From Zymoseptoria tritici IPO323 (taxonomy: Eukaryota > Ascomycota > Dothideomycetes > Mycosphaerellales > Mycosphaerellaceae), in assembly GCF_000219625.1 (NCBI RefSeq), contig NC_018214.1:62001-126000 (forward strand): 64,000 nt of DNA. Reading direction: 5' to 3'. The notes under the pieces are model-generated. The model saw only the letters and a program-made list of their open reading frames with translations. It was not told the DNA's origin and made no database searches. The translations under genes were made by a program, and so were the position numbers. Within the stretch, counting starts at the first letter, position 1, and each line of letters begins with the position of its first letter. Of the stretch, positions 1 to 11,249 are shown piece by piece.

Positions 1-109
1 CTAATCGGTAGGACGTTAAAAGGCTACGCTACGACGTAGGAGACGTAGGCGACTAGCGAGGCCCAGTCTAGCTCCGTACCGGACGATTAACTCTATCCGG
101 AAGGCCTAG

Positions 110-171
110 CGGTAGATATAAGGCGTATACCCTAGATCTACGGTAGATATAAGGCGTATACCCTAGATCTA
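110..171. repeat. 31-bp direct tandem duplication
   Basis: A 31-bp unit beginning cggtagatataaggcg occurs twice back to back (110-140 and 141-171) with no mismatch seen. It lies inside RIP-mutated DNA, so it either duplicated after RIP or both copies were hit identically. Confidence 0.85.
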
Positions 172-849
172 CGGCTACTTCCTCTTAAAGCCGGGGAGCG
201 GGAGGAAGAAAACTAGTACCTCTATAGAGTAGTAGGAGGCTTAGAGGAATACGAAGGCGATAGCGTAGTAGGGGAGAGGAGTAGACAACGACGATCGCTA
301 GAGGAGGAATTCTAGCCGAAGGGAAGACGGCTCTCCCTAAATATTCGGGAAGTACTTATAGACTAGTATATAAGCGGCTCGATTAGAATCGAATGTCTCC
401 GATAGTAGATACGCCGGACGGAGGGAGGATAGAGCTCTACCGGACGGTCTTAAAGCGGGATGTTCCCCCTTAACGAGACGGGGTTATAGTTTCGGGCGGA
501 TAAGGAGACGTATACCTCGTCCGTTACCTAGGAGGTTTAGAAACCTAAGGTACGATAGACGGTAAGCGATTACCGGAGCGATATTTTACGTTAGGATACG
601 GATTAGCCTATCGGTAGTCTCTCTTTTTAGCGGTTTAGTTAACTCGGGAGATAGTTAAAAGGACACCGTAAAACGTAGTTAGGCTAGGAGTAGCTACGGT
701 GCCGTATATCGCGAGGCGCTTTACGTAGGAGCGTAGGTCTATTTCCTCCCCTCTAAAGACGGCTAAAAGAGTCGGTAGTAAGGGCTTAGATAGGGCTTTA
801 GTTTAGATTAGGTATAAAGGTAGACTAGCCTATATAAATAAGTATAATA

Positions 850-872
850 AACCCCTAACCCTAACCCTACCG
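850..872. repeat. short interstitial telomere-like repeat
   Basis: Two to three CCCTAA units (acccctaaccctaaccctac) are seen at about 851-870 inside the RIP block. It is too short to be a telomere, and in DNA that is almost free of CA such runs can arise by chance. Confidence 0.35.
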
Positions 873-903
873 ATACCTAAACGATAGGCCTAATAGTAGT
901 ACG

Positions 904-993
904 CTCCTTAATAACTAGCTCCTTAATAGCTAGCTACTTAATAGCTAGCTACTTAATAGCTAGCTCCTTAATAGCTAGCTCCTTAATAGTTAG
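904..993. repeat. 15-bp tandem repeat, six copies
   Basis: Six consecutive 15-bp units of the form ctccttaatagctag (two read ctac; one each reads aactag or agttag) fill 904-993. It is a minisatellite inside RIP-degraded DNA. No function is apparent. Confidence 0.85.
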
Positions 994-2949
994 CTCCGTC
1001 TTTATAGTACTAAACTTAGGCTTAGGCCTAATAGGCTCTAGCTTAATAGGCGTAATCTCGGAGCGCTCTTATAACGGCGTAAGGGTTAGAGCGCTAGCTA
1101 GCGGTATCCGAGAGCTAGAGGTTAGCTTCTTTACCGTCGATAGTAGCATCGTCGCTATTATATTAGCTACTCCGAAGAACGTCGAAGATCTAACCGTCTA
1201 AGCTAGCTATATATCCGGTAAAGGGGAAGCTACTTCGGTAGCCTACTTCTCCCTTACTCTTATAACTACCCTATTAAGAGTAGTAGCCTTAGCCGCGGCG
1301 AGTATATAGTACGAGCTAGAATCCCCGTTAACGTCGTCGTCGAGAATAATAAGAGAGTTATTATATCTTACTAGTAAGGATAGCGGTAGTAGCTTAGAGC
1401 TCGTAGCGCGTTTATAAGTAATAGTAGTAGTTACTCGGAGTCTAGGCTCTAAGGGCTAAGCGGTAGCGGCGTCGTAGAGATCGCTAGTAAGATCCTTATC
1501 GCCGCCGCCGAGATTAGGAAGGTCGGAGAGCTACTTATCTATCTATTACATCGTATAGTTAACCTTACCGTTAGACTTAGAAGCTCTCGCCGCCGCCGAC
1601 CCTATAGCGAGATTAGCGGCGAGATCGGCGCTAGCGTTAGCTACTATTACGAGCTTCTTAATAAACTCGTCGGCCGTCTACTACGTTATATTATTACCCC
1701 TCTTAATACTAGTAGCGGTAGTAGTAGCGCTTACTCTTTAAATATTACTATTCGGCTTAAGAACGGTACTATCCTTAAGTACTCGATAACCTTTTAGATA
1801 AAGGAAGCCGCTCGCGGAGGTACGTATAAGCTCTACTTCTTCGTCCTTAATATATCTACTACGGAAGTTATACGAGCGGTCGGTATTAATAAGTAGTATA
1901 ACGTATATAGACGCCTTAACGAGCTTTACCGTCGTCTTAGTAATAAAGGGCTTTAGTATCCGGAGGATATCTACCGATCTCGTACTCTTATCGCCGGGCC
2001 TAATAGGCTAATCGTTATTGTTATATCTAATCGTTAGGAAGTAGTCGTAGTAGTCGTTACGGCGGACTCGATTACGAGTATAAATACTCTCCTTAAGGAG
2101 ATAATCTAAGAGATAGCCTCGACGCTCTCGCTCCGAGAGTAGTACGAGATCGGTATTTATCTCGTTTATAACGCCTTAACCGGTCTATTCGTAGGGGTCG
2201 CTCGCTTCTATATACGTCGGTAACGTAGGCTTCTTAGTATTAATTATAATAGTATAAAGGGTATAGGCAACGCTAATCTCTTAGGCGATCTCCGCCTAAG
2301 GTTTACTTCCCTTAGCGTTAGCCGATAGTATAGGAGGGTCTAACGATGCTCGTTAATCTGTCGCTAAAGCCGCCGTAGCGGCCTACTAAGTATAGTTTAT
2401 TAGTAGATTACGACCGCTAGTATTAGGGAAGCTCCTAGCCGCCTTCTTCGTAGTACTCTATCGGATTAGATTAGTACGCTTAGACTATAAGACGCTAAAG
2501 CCTTAGTAAGTACTAGTACCGACCTCGACTAGCGCTATAGCGATAGCCGGAGCAGCGGTCGTCGCTCTCTTAGTTAATCTCGTAGTAGGAGGGTCGTAGC
2601 CGTAGTTACTATAGTTCTTAACGAGGTTTACGTATAGGGTACTACCCTCTTTATAGAACTTAGTAAATAGAGGTATAGTAGCGTTTAGGGTCGACTAAGG
2701 GTAACTTATATATATAATAGTATATATTAGGGTATAATAATAGGTATCGATAATCTAGAGGGTATAAAGGGGCGTAGGATATAGATAAAGAAGAGGGGAA
2801 GGCCTTAGAGTTTTTATTACGACGTTATTCCTAATAGACGAGCTAGTTATACGTAATCTCGACCGCGATCTCGATAGTAATCTTTATACTAACTACTTAT
2901 CTAATAGGAATCCGTTCTCTACGAATACCTACCTCGTCCGGTCCCTTAG

Positions 2950-4625
2950 CTATAGACCTATACCCTACCTCGGCGTCTTAAACTCTATAAGCTTACTACC
3001 GGTAGCTATATAAGCCGCGGCTATAGCGCGGAGGTATAGGTATATATTAATATAGAGCTTATCGCTACTAGCATTAAGTTTACGACCGTCTAGTATAGTA
3101 GGGAATCTACCGGCTATAAGGGCTCCGTTTACGAACTATATAGTATTATCCGGTAGGTAGGCGATAAGATCTATTAGACGTTAGTAAGGGCGGCTACTAT
3201 TACTATCTCGGCGTAATCTCTATTAGAGCGATAGAGGGACTTACCGAATTAATTCTTAAGGTCGACTATCTCTCGTACCTACGGATACTCCGTATCGAGG
3301 TCGATACTATATAGCTCGGTTCCCTTAAGCTCTAGATACTTATATAAGATGTTAGGGATGCCGCTAATATAGCTAGGGATCTTAGGGTACTTACGAATAC
3401 GGTAGCTATTATAGCTCGTAATAAATAGCTAGACGGTAAAACGAAGGATAGGTACGTAGATCGTAAGGAAGGCTATATAGTTAGCCCTCTAATCCTCGTC
3501 GTAAAGGTAAGTATTACGGAGCTTAATAAAGAAGTTACGCTATCGATTAAACGCCGCTACTATACTAAGACCCTAGAAGCGCTTAATAGTATTATTACCC
3601 TTACTAGTTATATACTAGAACGCCTTATTAAAGCGGAGTAAGTAGCCCTCCTAGTACTCGCGAAAGTATAGATAAGTATTAGCTATTATCGGAGTCTCTA
3701 CGCTATAGTTAGTACGTAGAATCTATATATATTAGTAAGATCGTAGAGAGATTAATATAGAGATTAAGCGTACCTACGGCGTTCGCCTAAGCTTATCTAC
3801 TATACTAAGATATTAGTAGAATACCGAGAACTTCGTCTTAGCTATAGTACTAATATATACCTATATAATCCTACGTAAATATACGTTAATATAGTAGTAA
3901 AACTATATACTAAATAACTCTAGCTTATAGTATATATCTACGGACTATATATAATTAGGACCCTTAGCCTTCGGAAGATGCGAGCGTATACGGACTCGCT
4001 TACTAATGCGGCGTATATCGAATAGAGCTCGGTTTAGGCGTTTAGCGATAGTAAAGATTCGATCCCTAGTTAGATTAGTACTAAGATCGGTAGAGATTAG
4101 ATAGTTAACCGACCTTCTAATAAGCTTATATTCCCTTCGTATCTTCCTCGCGAGGTTACGGTATCCGTAGTTATCTAGCGCTCTACCTACGATTACGCTA
4201 ACTAAGACGCCCTTAATAATCTCGTCGTATAACGGCTAATCTTTACGGGGGATCTTATAGTATAACCCTATACTCTTACGGAGATCTATATACTACCGGA
4301 AGGATATAGTAAATCCCTTAAGCTTAAGGATCTCGTAAATAGTCGTATCGCCCTCGTCTATATCCTAGAACTTCTCTTTAATTAACGTACGTAAACGCTA
4401 CTCGCCCTTATTATTAAGTCGTAGCCTACTCGGCCTTATTAATATTCCCTAGCGAGCTATCTACCTTATAAAGGAAGTACTCGAGATATTAACGTTCTTC
4501 TCGGCCTTAAGCTATACTCGTACGTCTTTAGCGGTTAGCCCTAAGACTATAAGAAGTAGCTTAATCTCCGGTCGGAGGTACTCTAGATTACGCGTTCGCC
4601 GTAGTATAGTAAGATCGTATAGGAG
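2950..4625 (-). mobile_element. RIP-degraded integrase-core (rve/DDE-like) transposable element remnant
   Basis: Read on the minus strand with TAA/TAG taken as former glutamine, one frame stays open from about 4620 to about 2990. It shows a block resembling the fungal integrase-core family: near 3965 it reads GPNYI(*)SVD followed by YKLELF, then a RRII(*)VYI stretch and, further on, SVETPIIA and a conserved arginine/aromatic-rich segment. These are positions where that family has GPN-W-DGY-KL, DAYSR-I-WVY and GTE motifs. His/Gln to Tyr/stop changes fit CpA RIP. Assignment to the integrase-core family is from remembered family motifs and is moderate. No terminal repeats were found, and the element cannot be active. 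Confidence 0.55.
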
Positions 4626-4709
4626 ATCGTATAGGAGATCGCGAGGACGGCGGCGAGGGCGAGAGCGGCGGGGGGCCTATAGGTTAGGGGTTTTAGTAGG
4701 TATATATAT

Positions 4710-4772
4710 CGAGGGCGGTAGTATATATAACGAGGGCGGTAGTATTAATAGTAAGGGCAGTAGTATATATAT
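4710..4772. repeat. 21-bp tandem repeat, three copies
   Basis: Units of the form cgagggcggtagtatatataa occupy 4710-4730, 4731-4751 and 4752-4772, with a few differences in the last copy. They sit just inside the right edge of RIP block 1. Confidence 0.8.
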
Positions 4773-4860
4773 AAAGGATCTGCGTTAGCTAGACGATATA
4801 GCGTAGTGTTTATTAATATAGGTGCTATATAGACGATATCGCTAAATTACTAAATCCTTA

Positions 4861-5675
4861 GAATGGCCGTTTTGGCGATTTCGGTGTAGTGATCAATCTG
4901 GAAGTTTAGGGCGCCGTCAAGGGTCCAATGACGATCAGATCTGTGAGGCAGCCGCTCGTATTGAAGACGTTAGCCTGATGACTTTGGCTAGCCGTGCTTG
5001 GACCGGTCATCCCTGTTCTCCCTAGTCTTGAGGAAAGCGTGGGCGGAGAGATATTCGCCTCAATATGCCGTGCACACAGTCTCTAGAGAAGATCGAAGTG
5101 CATGGCGAGGACATTCAGGTAAGGCCATTCGGAGTAAAGATCAAGCCGCTCGCACCATCGCCAGGTGCTCTCTCGTTTTTCTACCATCTCGATGTAGTCT
5201 GCGTCGCGCCGGAGTTTCAGTAACAGCGTCAGGCACTGCCAGAAGGCTAAGGATGCCCAAGGCGGAATCATGTATTCAGACGTGCGCGGGCTGTCCAGAG
5301 CAGATTTGAGGAGTCTACGTTGCGGCGGAGGGTCATCTCTTCAGCCAGGATGAGCTCCCAACTGTTCCATCTGCATCGCCTGCATGTCGCTTTCCGGGCC
5401 TACTCTTCGGGTCGTCGTCGTCGTCGCAATTGATAAGGTCCTCTTCATTGTTGTTGAACTCACCAGTCGCCGCCCTCGAGAACGATTGACGTCCTCTTGT
5501 AGTCGTTGAACTCGCCACTCGCATCATGCGCAACTTCATCGCCAGTGCTGTGTAGCTTTATGTCCTTGCACCATGGCAACCGCGGATGCAAGAGTTGACA
5601 CGGATGACCTTCCACTAGGCCACCAGTAAGTTTAGAAAGGTGCCAATGCGGTCGCACTGGCGGCGGAGGCGCTCG
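4861..5675. other. non-RIPed island, left part: no supported gene
   Basis: Composition is normal again. Only short overlapping ORFs on both strands are present, none with a recognisable domain. A (TCG)n microsatellite lies at about 5411-5426. Two imperfect copies of a roughly 37-bp segment lie at about 5428-5466 and 5483-5520, with a spacing (52) that is not a multiple of three. Confidence 0.5.
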
Positions 5676-5882
5676 CTATAGGCGTCGACGGTGAGGAGTT
5701 GATGGTGGCATGGTTGGGCAGAGTCTGGAGAGGAGGCAGTGGGAGCGCCGCGAGTCGAGATTGGAGTGGAGTATTCTTGCATCGCGGTAATTTCCATTAT
5801 GCTTGATGCATGCGCCTGCGACAAGGCGTGAATTGAAAGCAGCGAGCAGGAGAATGATGAGGATAACGGATTGGAGCTCCAT
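5676..5882 (-). CDS. possible small secreted protein (fragment)
   Basis: The ATG at 5882 opens a 68-codon frame whose first 23 residues look like a classical signal peptide: a charged start, then a Leu/Ile/Ala core (VILIILLLAAF) and LVAGA as cleavage region. The mature part is short, Ser/Pro/His-rich and has only three cysteines. It ends at 5676 with no family resemblance. It may be the first exon of a gene whose later exons I could not connect (other frames stay open down to about 5460), or a decayed secreted-protein gene. The location between two RIP blocks is typical for effector-like genes, but coding status is uncertain. Confidence 0.25.
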   Translation of the reverse strand: MELQSVILIILLLAAFNSRLVAGACIKHNGNYRDARILHSNLDSRRSHCLLSRLCPTMPPSTPHRRRL

Positions 5883-7018
5883 TGTCTCGGCTGCTTGGCC
5901 AGCTTCGCGGTGCTCGGTCATGCTCTCCAAAAAGCAGAGATGAATTGCGAAGGTGTGGGCAACCACCGAGTTTCGACACTCTGGCTGGGTGTCAGGCGAT
6001 CGCGAGGCTGGATCGTTGTGAACCTGCTTTGGATGAAGTCATCCTCGTCGGAGATTTTACCCATTTATCGTGAGAGTACAGTCTCATGGCGAACAAGACA
6101 GGGTGTCCGCCGGTGAGCACGGCAAATGACTGACCAACCAGCAAGGATAGGAAGAGGCGTACGAACGGACGAGCCAAGCAGCAAGAGTAAGAGGTGCACG
6201 AATGGACGAGCCAGCATCAATGTCTGACAGAGCACAGTGCACACGGCGGTGGATACTGGTGGGAAGCCCAAGTTGTGAGAAGCCTCGTCAACTCATCCGC
6301 GGAACCTTGGGTTGTTGCAGCCTTTGCGGCATCGGTCGCAGGCTCGCGAGGAGCATTCCCAGAGGAAGTGGGAGTAGGCCAGGCAGGAGACAAGCTTTGA
6401 TCTCGGGCCTAAAGCGGAACACTGATGGTGGCGGTGGGTATGAGCTGTTCCTGCTACAGCATCTTCGGCCCAAGTAGATGAGCTGCACTTGGAGTCTACC
6501 ATGGCTTTGGTCTCGGTCAATGTCAACGTCTCCCACTGCTGAACAATAGTAGTGGGAGTTGCGAGCGGTTGATTGATCAGACCTGGCGCTAGCAAAGCGT
6601 AGCGTAGCGTCAGGTCATGCAATGGAGGTATGTATGGGCGCTGCGGTCGAGGAGTCCAGAGAAGAGTGTGAAGCGGAGCTCACGTCGTAGATGTATTGTT
6701 ATAAGCAAAAAACGAGTAAAGAGTGTGTCGAACGGTGTCTTTGATATGTAAAAGGTGCTAGGAAAGTGGGCGCAAAAAACGATATCCATGGCCATGGCTC
6801 TATTACCACAAACTGGAAGAGGAAACCCTAACCATAATTTCTTGAGCTGCTGTGATGGAGAGCAAAGCCATGATCACATAAGTTCCTACATTGGCAGCAT
6901 CAAAATCAGCAAAAGGGACCTCATTACACACACACACAAACACACACATCCGGGATGTAGTGGTTGGACGGCAGCGACAATACTTACGTTGCAATTTTTG
7001 CAGCGTCCTTTCCTTCGA
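5883..7018. other. island interior: no supported gene
   Basis: Short ORFs only. A CA-rich microsatellite (acacacaca with one interruption) lies at about 6925-6948. This stretch is the 3' side of the cysteine-rich gene at 7019-7383. Confidence 0.5.
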
Positions 7019-7383
7019 TCACACGCAGCCACAACCAAGAATGACCTGGCAGTTGCACTGCTTTCCGTCGTGGCAGAAACCAAACTGGAAGTGGCCGCAC
7101 GCAGCTGTGAGACGTCAATATCGATCGATTGATTGCTTCAAGCCTCGTAGGCACGCTGGCAACATACTGTGACACCTTGGATATTGCCCGTCCTGGAAGC
7201 AGTCGGTCCCGGGATAGTTGCAGCAACTATCACCCGCCTTGCAGAGATCTATTCGAAGAATTAGCGACTGGTAGGACTGCAGCAAGATTCGTATAGCATA
7301 CCTCCTATGCCGCCGCAACTGACTCTGGCCTGTACTCCGACCGCGAGAGCGAAGGCGAGGAGGCCTTGTAGAATGGAGCGCAT
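7019..7383 (-). CDS. small secreted cysteine-rich protein, 82 aa (effector-like)
   Basis: Three exons can be joined: 7383-7302, 7248-7168 and 7104-7019. Donors are GTATGC and GTATGT, acceptors are AATAG and CACAG, and the joins give one open frame of 82 codons. Residues 1-19 form a signal peptide (MRSILQGLLAFALAVGVQA). The remaining 63 residues hold 12 cysteines, at 23, 30, 36, 37, 44, 53, 57, 65, 71, 73, 79 and 81. The first six follow C-x6-C-x5-C-C-x6-C-x8-C, the spacing of inhibitor-cystine-knot (knottin) folds; the last six include CxC pairs. It is inferred to be secreted and disulfide-stabilised. The biological role is unknown and I recognise no family. It sits alone between two RIP-destroyed blocks. 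Every exon is too short to stand out as an ORF, so the model rests on splice signals and the cysteine pattern. Confidence 0.75.
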
Positions 7384-8440
7384 CTTCGTTGAATTCGAAA
7401 GGCAATGGATTCGGCGACAGGTGGACGGATCTGGTGGATGGTCGATGTAGTGAGCGGCTGCTTTGGTCTTGGTTGAGAGGAAGTTGATGACCTAAGTGGG
7501 AGTTGTGGAAAGAAGTGTGGAAGATGTGTGGAAGAAGAAAGGATGGGAACTGGAAGAAGGAAGAATAAATAATGAAGGAAAAGAGAGCACGAGCAGGGTT
7601 TATGGCCCCGGCGATTCCGAGCAAATGCAATTTCTAAAAATCGCCAAACCGTGCCCAAACACCGTCCACGCGGCTCCTGCACCCAAAATAGACTCATAAA
7701 ACACCTGGACCAAAAGCAAGAAGTAGTGCATAGCCCCTGGGCATGTCTCCGGCCTTTCCGTGCCAATGCGAGCTCTCGATCAACTGCCGAAATGTGCTCA
7801 AGCAGGGTAGATAGACTTTGTCGACTGTCCGCGCTATTCCTGTATGCAGGATACAGGTCGTACAGCGTGTGAGCACATCGGAGGGCTGATTTTGGAGTTA
7901 GGCAAGTGCCGGAAAGGACGAGCAGGGTGTTGACTGGTTAGTGTCAAGAGCCGAGAGCACAAGCTCGGTGTCGAGCTCGCGTGCCGGGGCTGAAGGCCTG
8001 AATTAGGCTCTAGATCAAAAGCATAAAGCAATGCCCAAAGGTCTCTAGAGTCTAGACACGATATCGACAACTTCGGACTAGGCCATGAGCATGCGTGAGC
8101 GGACTTGCTCACTGCCGATTTCGATTGTCTTTTGCGAGCGACAGCGAGTCTGACGAGACACTCCAGGATGTCCACTGGAGCATGTCGGTGATGACACCAT
8201 TCATTGTGATCACATCCCACATCACTCCATGCTGACTTTGAATTTGATAATCAATCTTTGGACGGTGTACACTTCGGTCTGTAGCCCGTATCAAGGGCCT
8301 GCTTAATGAATGGCGGTCAGCAAAAATACCGCATACTAGCTAGCATCCTCGAATGTTAAGCGCGAGGCTGTGTTCTAGTTTCCGGACAGGGAACACGTTT
8401 AGGCAATAGAACATATTTATCGTCTTATTTCCTGTCCGAA
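7384..8440. other. island, right part: promoter side and no supported gene
   Basis: This contains the upstream region of the 7019-7383 gene. The ORFs here are short, overlap each other and show no domain. An imperfect inverted repeat (ttccggacagggaa at 8379-8392, ttcctgtccgaa at 8429-8440) marks the edge where RIPed sequence starts. Confidence 0.5.
8379..8440. repeat. imperfect inverted repeat at RIP block edge
   Basis: Arms of 12-14 nt, ttccggacagggaa and ttcctgtccgaa, are reverse complements apart from one extra base at two places. They are about 36 nt apart. The left arm is in ordinary DNA, and RIPed DNA begins just past the right arm. It could be a hairpin or the remains of a transposon end. 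Confidence 0.5.
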
Positions 8441-8896
8441 TCGACATAAGGTAGTTAGCGTAGTAATTAAACCTCTAGTCTATAAATAGCGTAAACTTAG
8501 CTTATTTAACGCTTAACCTCGTATAGTAATCCGGTACGGTAATCTAGTAATACCTCTAACTACGCTCGTCGGACGACTAACTAGCTCGTTAGCGCTATAA
8601 TAGGAATAGTAGATATTATTACCGCTAGAGCCGGAAGGTTATATATATATCGTATCGTTTACGCGTTACGTTAGCGTTCTCGTATACCCTTACTAATACT
8701 AATACTAGTACTACTATATACTTATAATATAATTAGTTCGGCCCTTAAGCGGCTTACTATAGCGACTCGTTATTATAAGGGTAGCGGACGATACTACTAT
8801 TACCCCCCTCGGTCTACTACGGTAACGTCCTTATTAGTAATACGTTTACCGGCTCGAGCCCTTTAGAGCGGCGTTAGTAAGGGTAGTAATACTATA

Positions 8897-8964
8897 CCTT
8901 CGAGTAGTAGCGCGCCTTCGAGTAGTAGCGCGCCTTTAAGTAGTAGCGCGCCTTCGAGTAATAG
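8897..8964 (+). repeat. 18-bp tandem repeat (Pro-Ser-Ala rich if coding)
   Basis: Units of the form ccttcgagtagtagcgcg occupy 8897-8914, 8915-8932 and 8933-8950, followed by a partial fourth. The period is a multiple of three, and the plus-strand frame reads PSSSSA repeats, so this may be the low-complexity part of a former coding region. Confidence 0.7.
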
Positions 8965-9239
8965 TAGTAATAGTAAGGATATCGCTACGAGTAGCTACGG
9001 CCGAGCTATTATAAATACTATTAAGTCTAGTATATACTATTACGCTATAAGGAGTATAATAGCGTTATAATACTAGTAGGGCCTACGATTCGTATAGACT
9101 CGAGTCTATTACTATAGCCGCGATACTAATACTAGCCTATCGCTTACCGGCTAGTCGTAGAGCTAGTCGTAGTACCGGTTAAAGGAAGCTCGGCTAAGCT
9201 AGTAGTACTTATATCGGATAATTCCTAGGTAATAATAAC

Positions 9240-9510
9240 GCCGGATCCGAGGTAGAAGTAGGAGGTAGAGGTAATAGATACGAGTAATCCGGACGAGGAA
9301 GATAATAGTAATAGATTACTAGTTAAAATACTAAAGATTAGTTAACGTAGAGCGGTACTTAAGAAGCTAGAGTAGTAGCGTATTAACTATACGTACGATA
9401 AGTAGATTATAGTATAGTAGACGATCTTTAATTATATAGAAGCTACTATAAAAGGTATAGTTAAGAATAGAGTAGTAGTATAAATTACTTTAGAATAGAC
9501 TTAATTCGAT
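9240..9510 (+). pseudogene. RIP-degraded coding remnant, unknown
   Basis: One plus-strand frame is open apart from TAA/TAG codons that sit where glutamine (CAA/CAG) would be expected. It has a charged, helix-like composition (for example SNPDEEDNSNRLLVKILK near 9280-9330). It reads like a former protein-coding region of a repeat element. The family is not recognised. Confidence 0.35.
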
Positions 9511-10039
9511 ACTCTCTCGGAAGGAGGAGATTCTACGTATCCTTATACCTCGAGTTCCTCCTTCGCCTCTTCTTTAGTCGTATTAATTATATAGGCGTAA
9601 TCTAGCTTAAACGAGCTTAAAAGGCCTTAGTAGGGGTATATATACCGCTAAGGTAGGGGATTAGATACCGATTGTCGGTATTCGGCGGAGGTAGATATAA
9701 TATAGCCCCCCTCCTTATATAGAGCGTCGCGCTCTAAACGGGTTTACCTCGAGTAAATTCTTTTTAGTATTTACTAAGTTTAATAGCCTAAGGCCTTAAT
9801 CGGGGTCTACTACGGCTTTAAAACCTAGGCTCGGATCCCTCGAATTCTTCTCTTCTTTAATAACCTTATATAGACTTAGTAAGTATAACTTAACCCTATC
9901 CGATAGCTAAATAGGTCTAAAAGTACCCCCCTAAGAGGCATTTATAGCCTATATAGTACTAACGTAGCGTTTAGTTCCCTTCTAGCCCTATCTTCTACCG
10001 GACGACTATAAATTTTATCGAAAAACCGCTATTCTTACT

Positions 10040-10932
10040 AAACGACCCTATCCGCGACCGAACGAGCCTATTATAACGTAACCCGCCTCTATCGCGACCT
10101 AATATAAGCAATTCGCCGCTAATAGTATCTTTAAGGGTAATCCGTACGTTAACTACCTTAGTAAGCCCTTAAATAAGGCCGATTTAGCCTAGTTCTACCT
10201 CTTTACGCGTAAGTCGCCGGATAAGTAGGTAACTAATAATAAGGACGAATATTACCTAAAGTATTATAATTACTCTAACCGCGATTGTTTCTAGGTATAT
10301 ATACGGGGTTAAAAGGGGGCTTTTAGGGGCTAATATAGTTAAAAGATACCGGAACTAGTTAAAGGCGACATTACGAGGGCTAATACGCTCCGTAAGGCCG
10401 CTATTACTACCGATAGTACCGAAGCGATAGCTACGGCGGCTTATTCGGCCTATAAGGCGATCTACGTACGTATTTAGGGGTATATATAGTTAGTTCGGGT
10501 CTATTTAGCTCCGTTAACCCCCTTTTAGGCGCTTTAACTCCTTTACCGGTACTAACGGCCTCTATCTATACTAAGGTAAGGCCGAATTCGACTAGAAGGG
10601 ACCGCTTATACTTAGAAAGCGCGAGAAGTTACTCGCTAAGGAGGCTATAAAGCGAAAGAGGGAGCTTATAAGTATTTAGATCCCTTCTTACCTAAAAGTG
10701 CTCTACTAACCCTAATAGGGTAAAGAAGTACCTAATACCCCCTGTAAGCGACTTATTCTAGCCTAAGGAACTACCGAGGACTACCTAAGGCGTCGCGTTC
10801 GGGCCCTTTCGGTCGCTCTAGATACCGTCTATACCCGTACGGGCGCTAAGAAGGGCTCGAAGGCCTCCGTTATAGAGGGAGTGCTCCGTCCGACCGAGTA
10901 CGACCTCTCTAGGGACCTTAAGCCTAAGGAAT
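10040..10932 (+). pseudogene. RIP-degraded coding remnant, unknown transposon ORF
   Basis: Two plus-strand frames in succession are open except for former-Gln stops. The 3' frame is clear: it runs from about 10570 through a Lys/Arg-rich helix (LRKREKLLAKEAIKRKREL), then TTEDYLRRRVRALSVALDTV and a final GVLRPTEYDLSRDLKPKE before TAA at 10930-10932. The frame change between the two parts implies an indel or intron. The family is not recognised. The opposite orientation to the Ty3/gypsy element suggests a different element. Confidence 0.4.
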
Positions 10933-11249
10933 AAGTATATAAGCGCTTTTTCGTATTTCTTTTATCTCTTTTAGCCTCTTTTAGGCCTATTTTAGGACTA
11001 ATAGGCGCGGTAACGCCCGGGTTGTTTCTTTTTACTACGACTTAGCGACTTATAGATTAGATAGAATTAAAATAACTTTACTATACTCGATTGTCTCTCG
11101 TTATATAATAATGTCGTCCTTAGGGGCCCGTTTAGCCCCTAATTTCCCCCCCCTAGGATTTTACTAGATTCGTAAAATTCTTCTAAGGTAGAGAAAATTT
11201 TTAGGTAACTAGGAACCGGACTAAGGAGTCTATATAGTGTTAGCTAGTG

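Larger units (their letters stand above)
1..4860. repeat. RIP-degraded repeat block 1
   Basis: Almost the whole stretch lacks CA and TG dinucleotides, while TA, CG and CT/AG remain common; only scattered exceptions are seen. This is what C-to-T change at CpA on both strands would leave, the hallmark of repeat-induced point mutation in filamentous ascomycetes. No ORF above about 60 codons survives. Normal composition returns at about 4800-4870. Only part of it (about 2950-4625, minus strand) could be assigned to a protein family. The rest (1-2950) holds short tandem repeats and no recognisable coding sequence. Confidence 0.9.

Noticed and set aside
850..872. Telomere repeat suggesting a chromosome end or fusion point
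   Set aside because: Only two to three units, embedded in CpA-depleted DNA where CCCTAA-like runs are expected by chance; there is no array and no subtelomeric helicase gene.
7115..7630. 171-codon minus-strand ORF covering the cysteine-rich gene
   Set aside because: It reads through both introns and starts upstream of the signal peptide without an ATG context; the three-exon model explains the cysteines far better.
903..9000. Tandem repeats considered as CRISPR array
   Set aside because: Units are directly abutting with no unique spacers, and the genome is eukaryotic.
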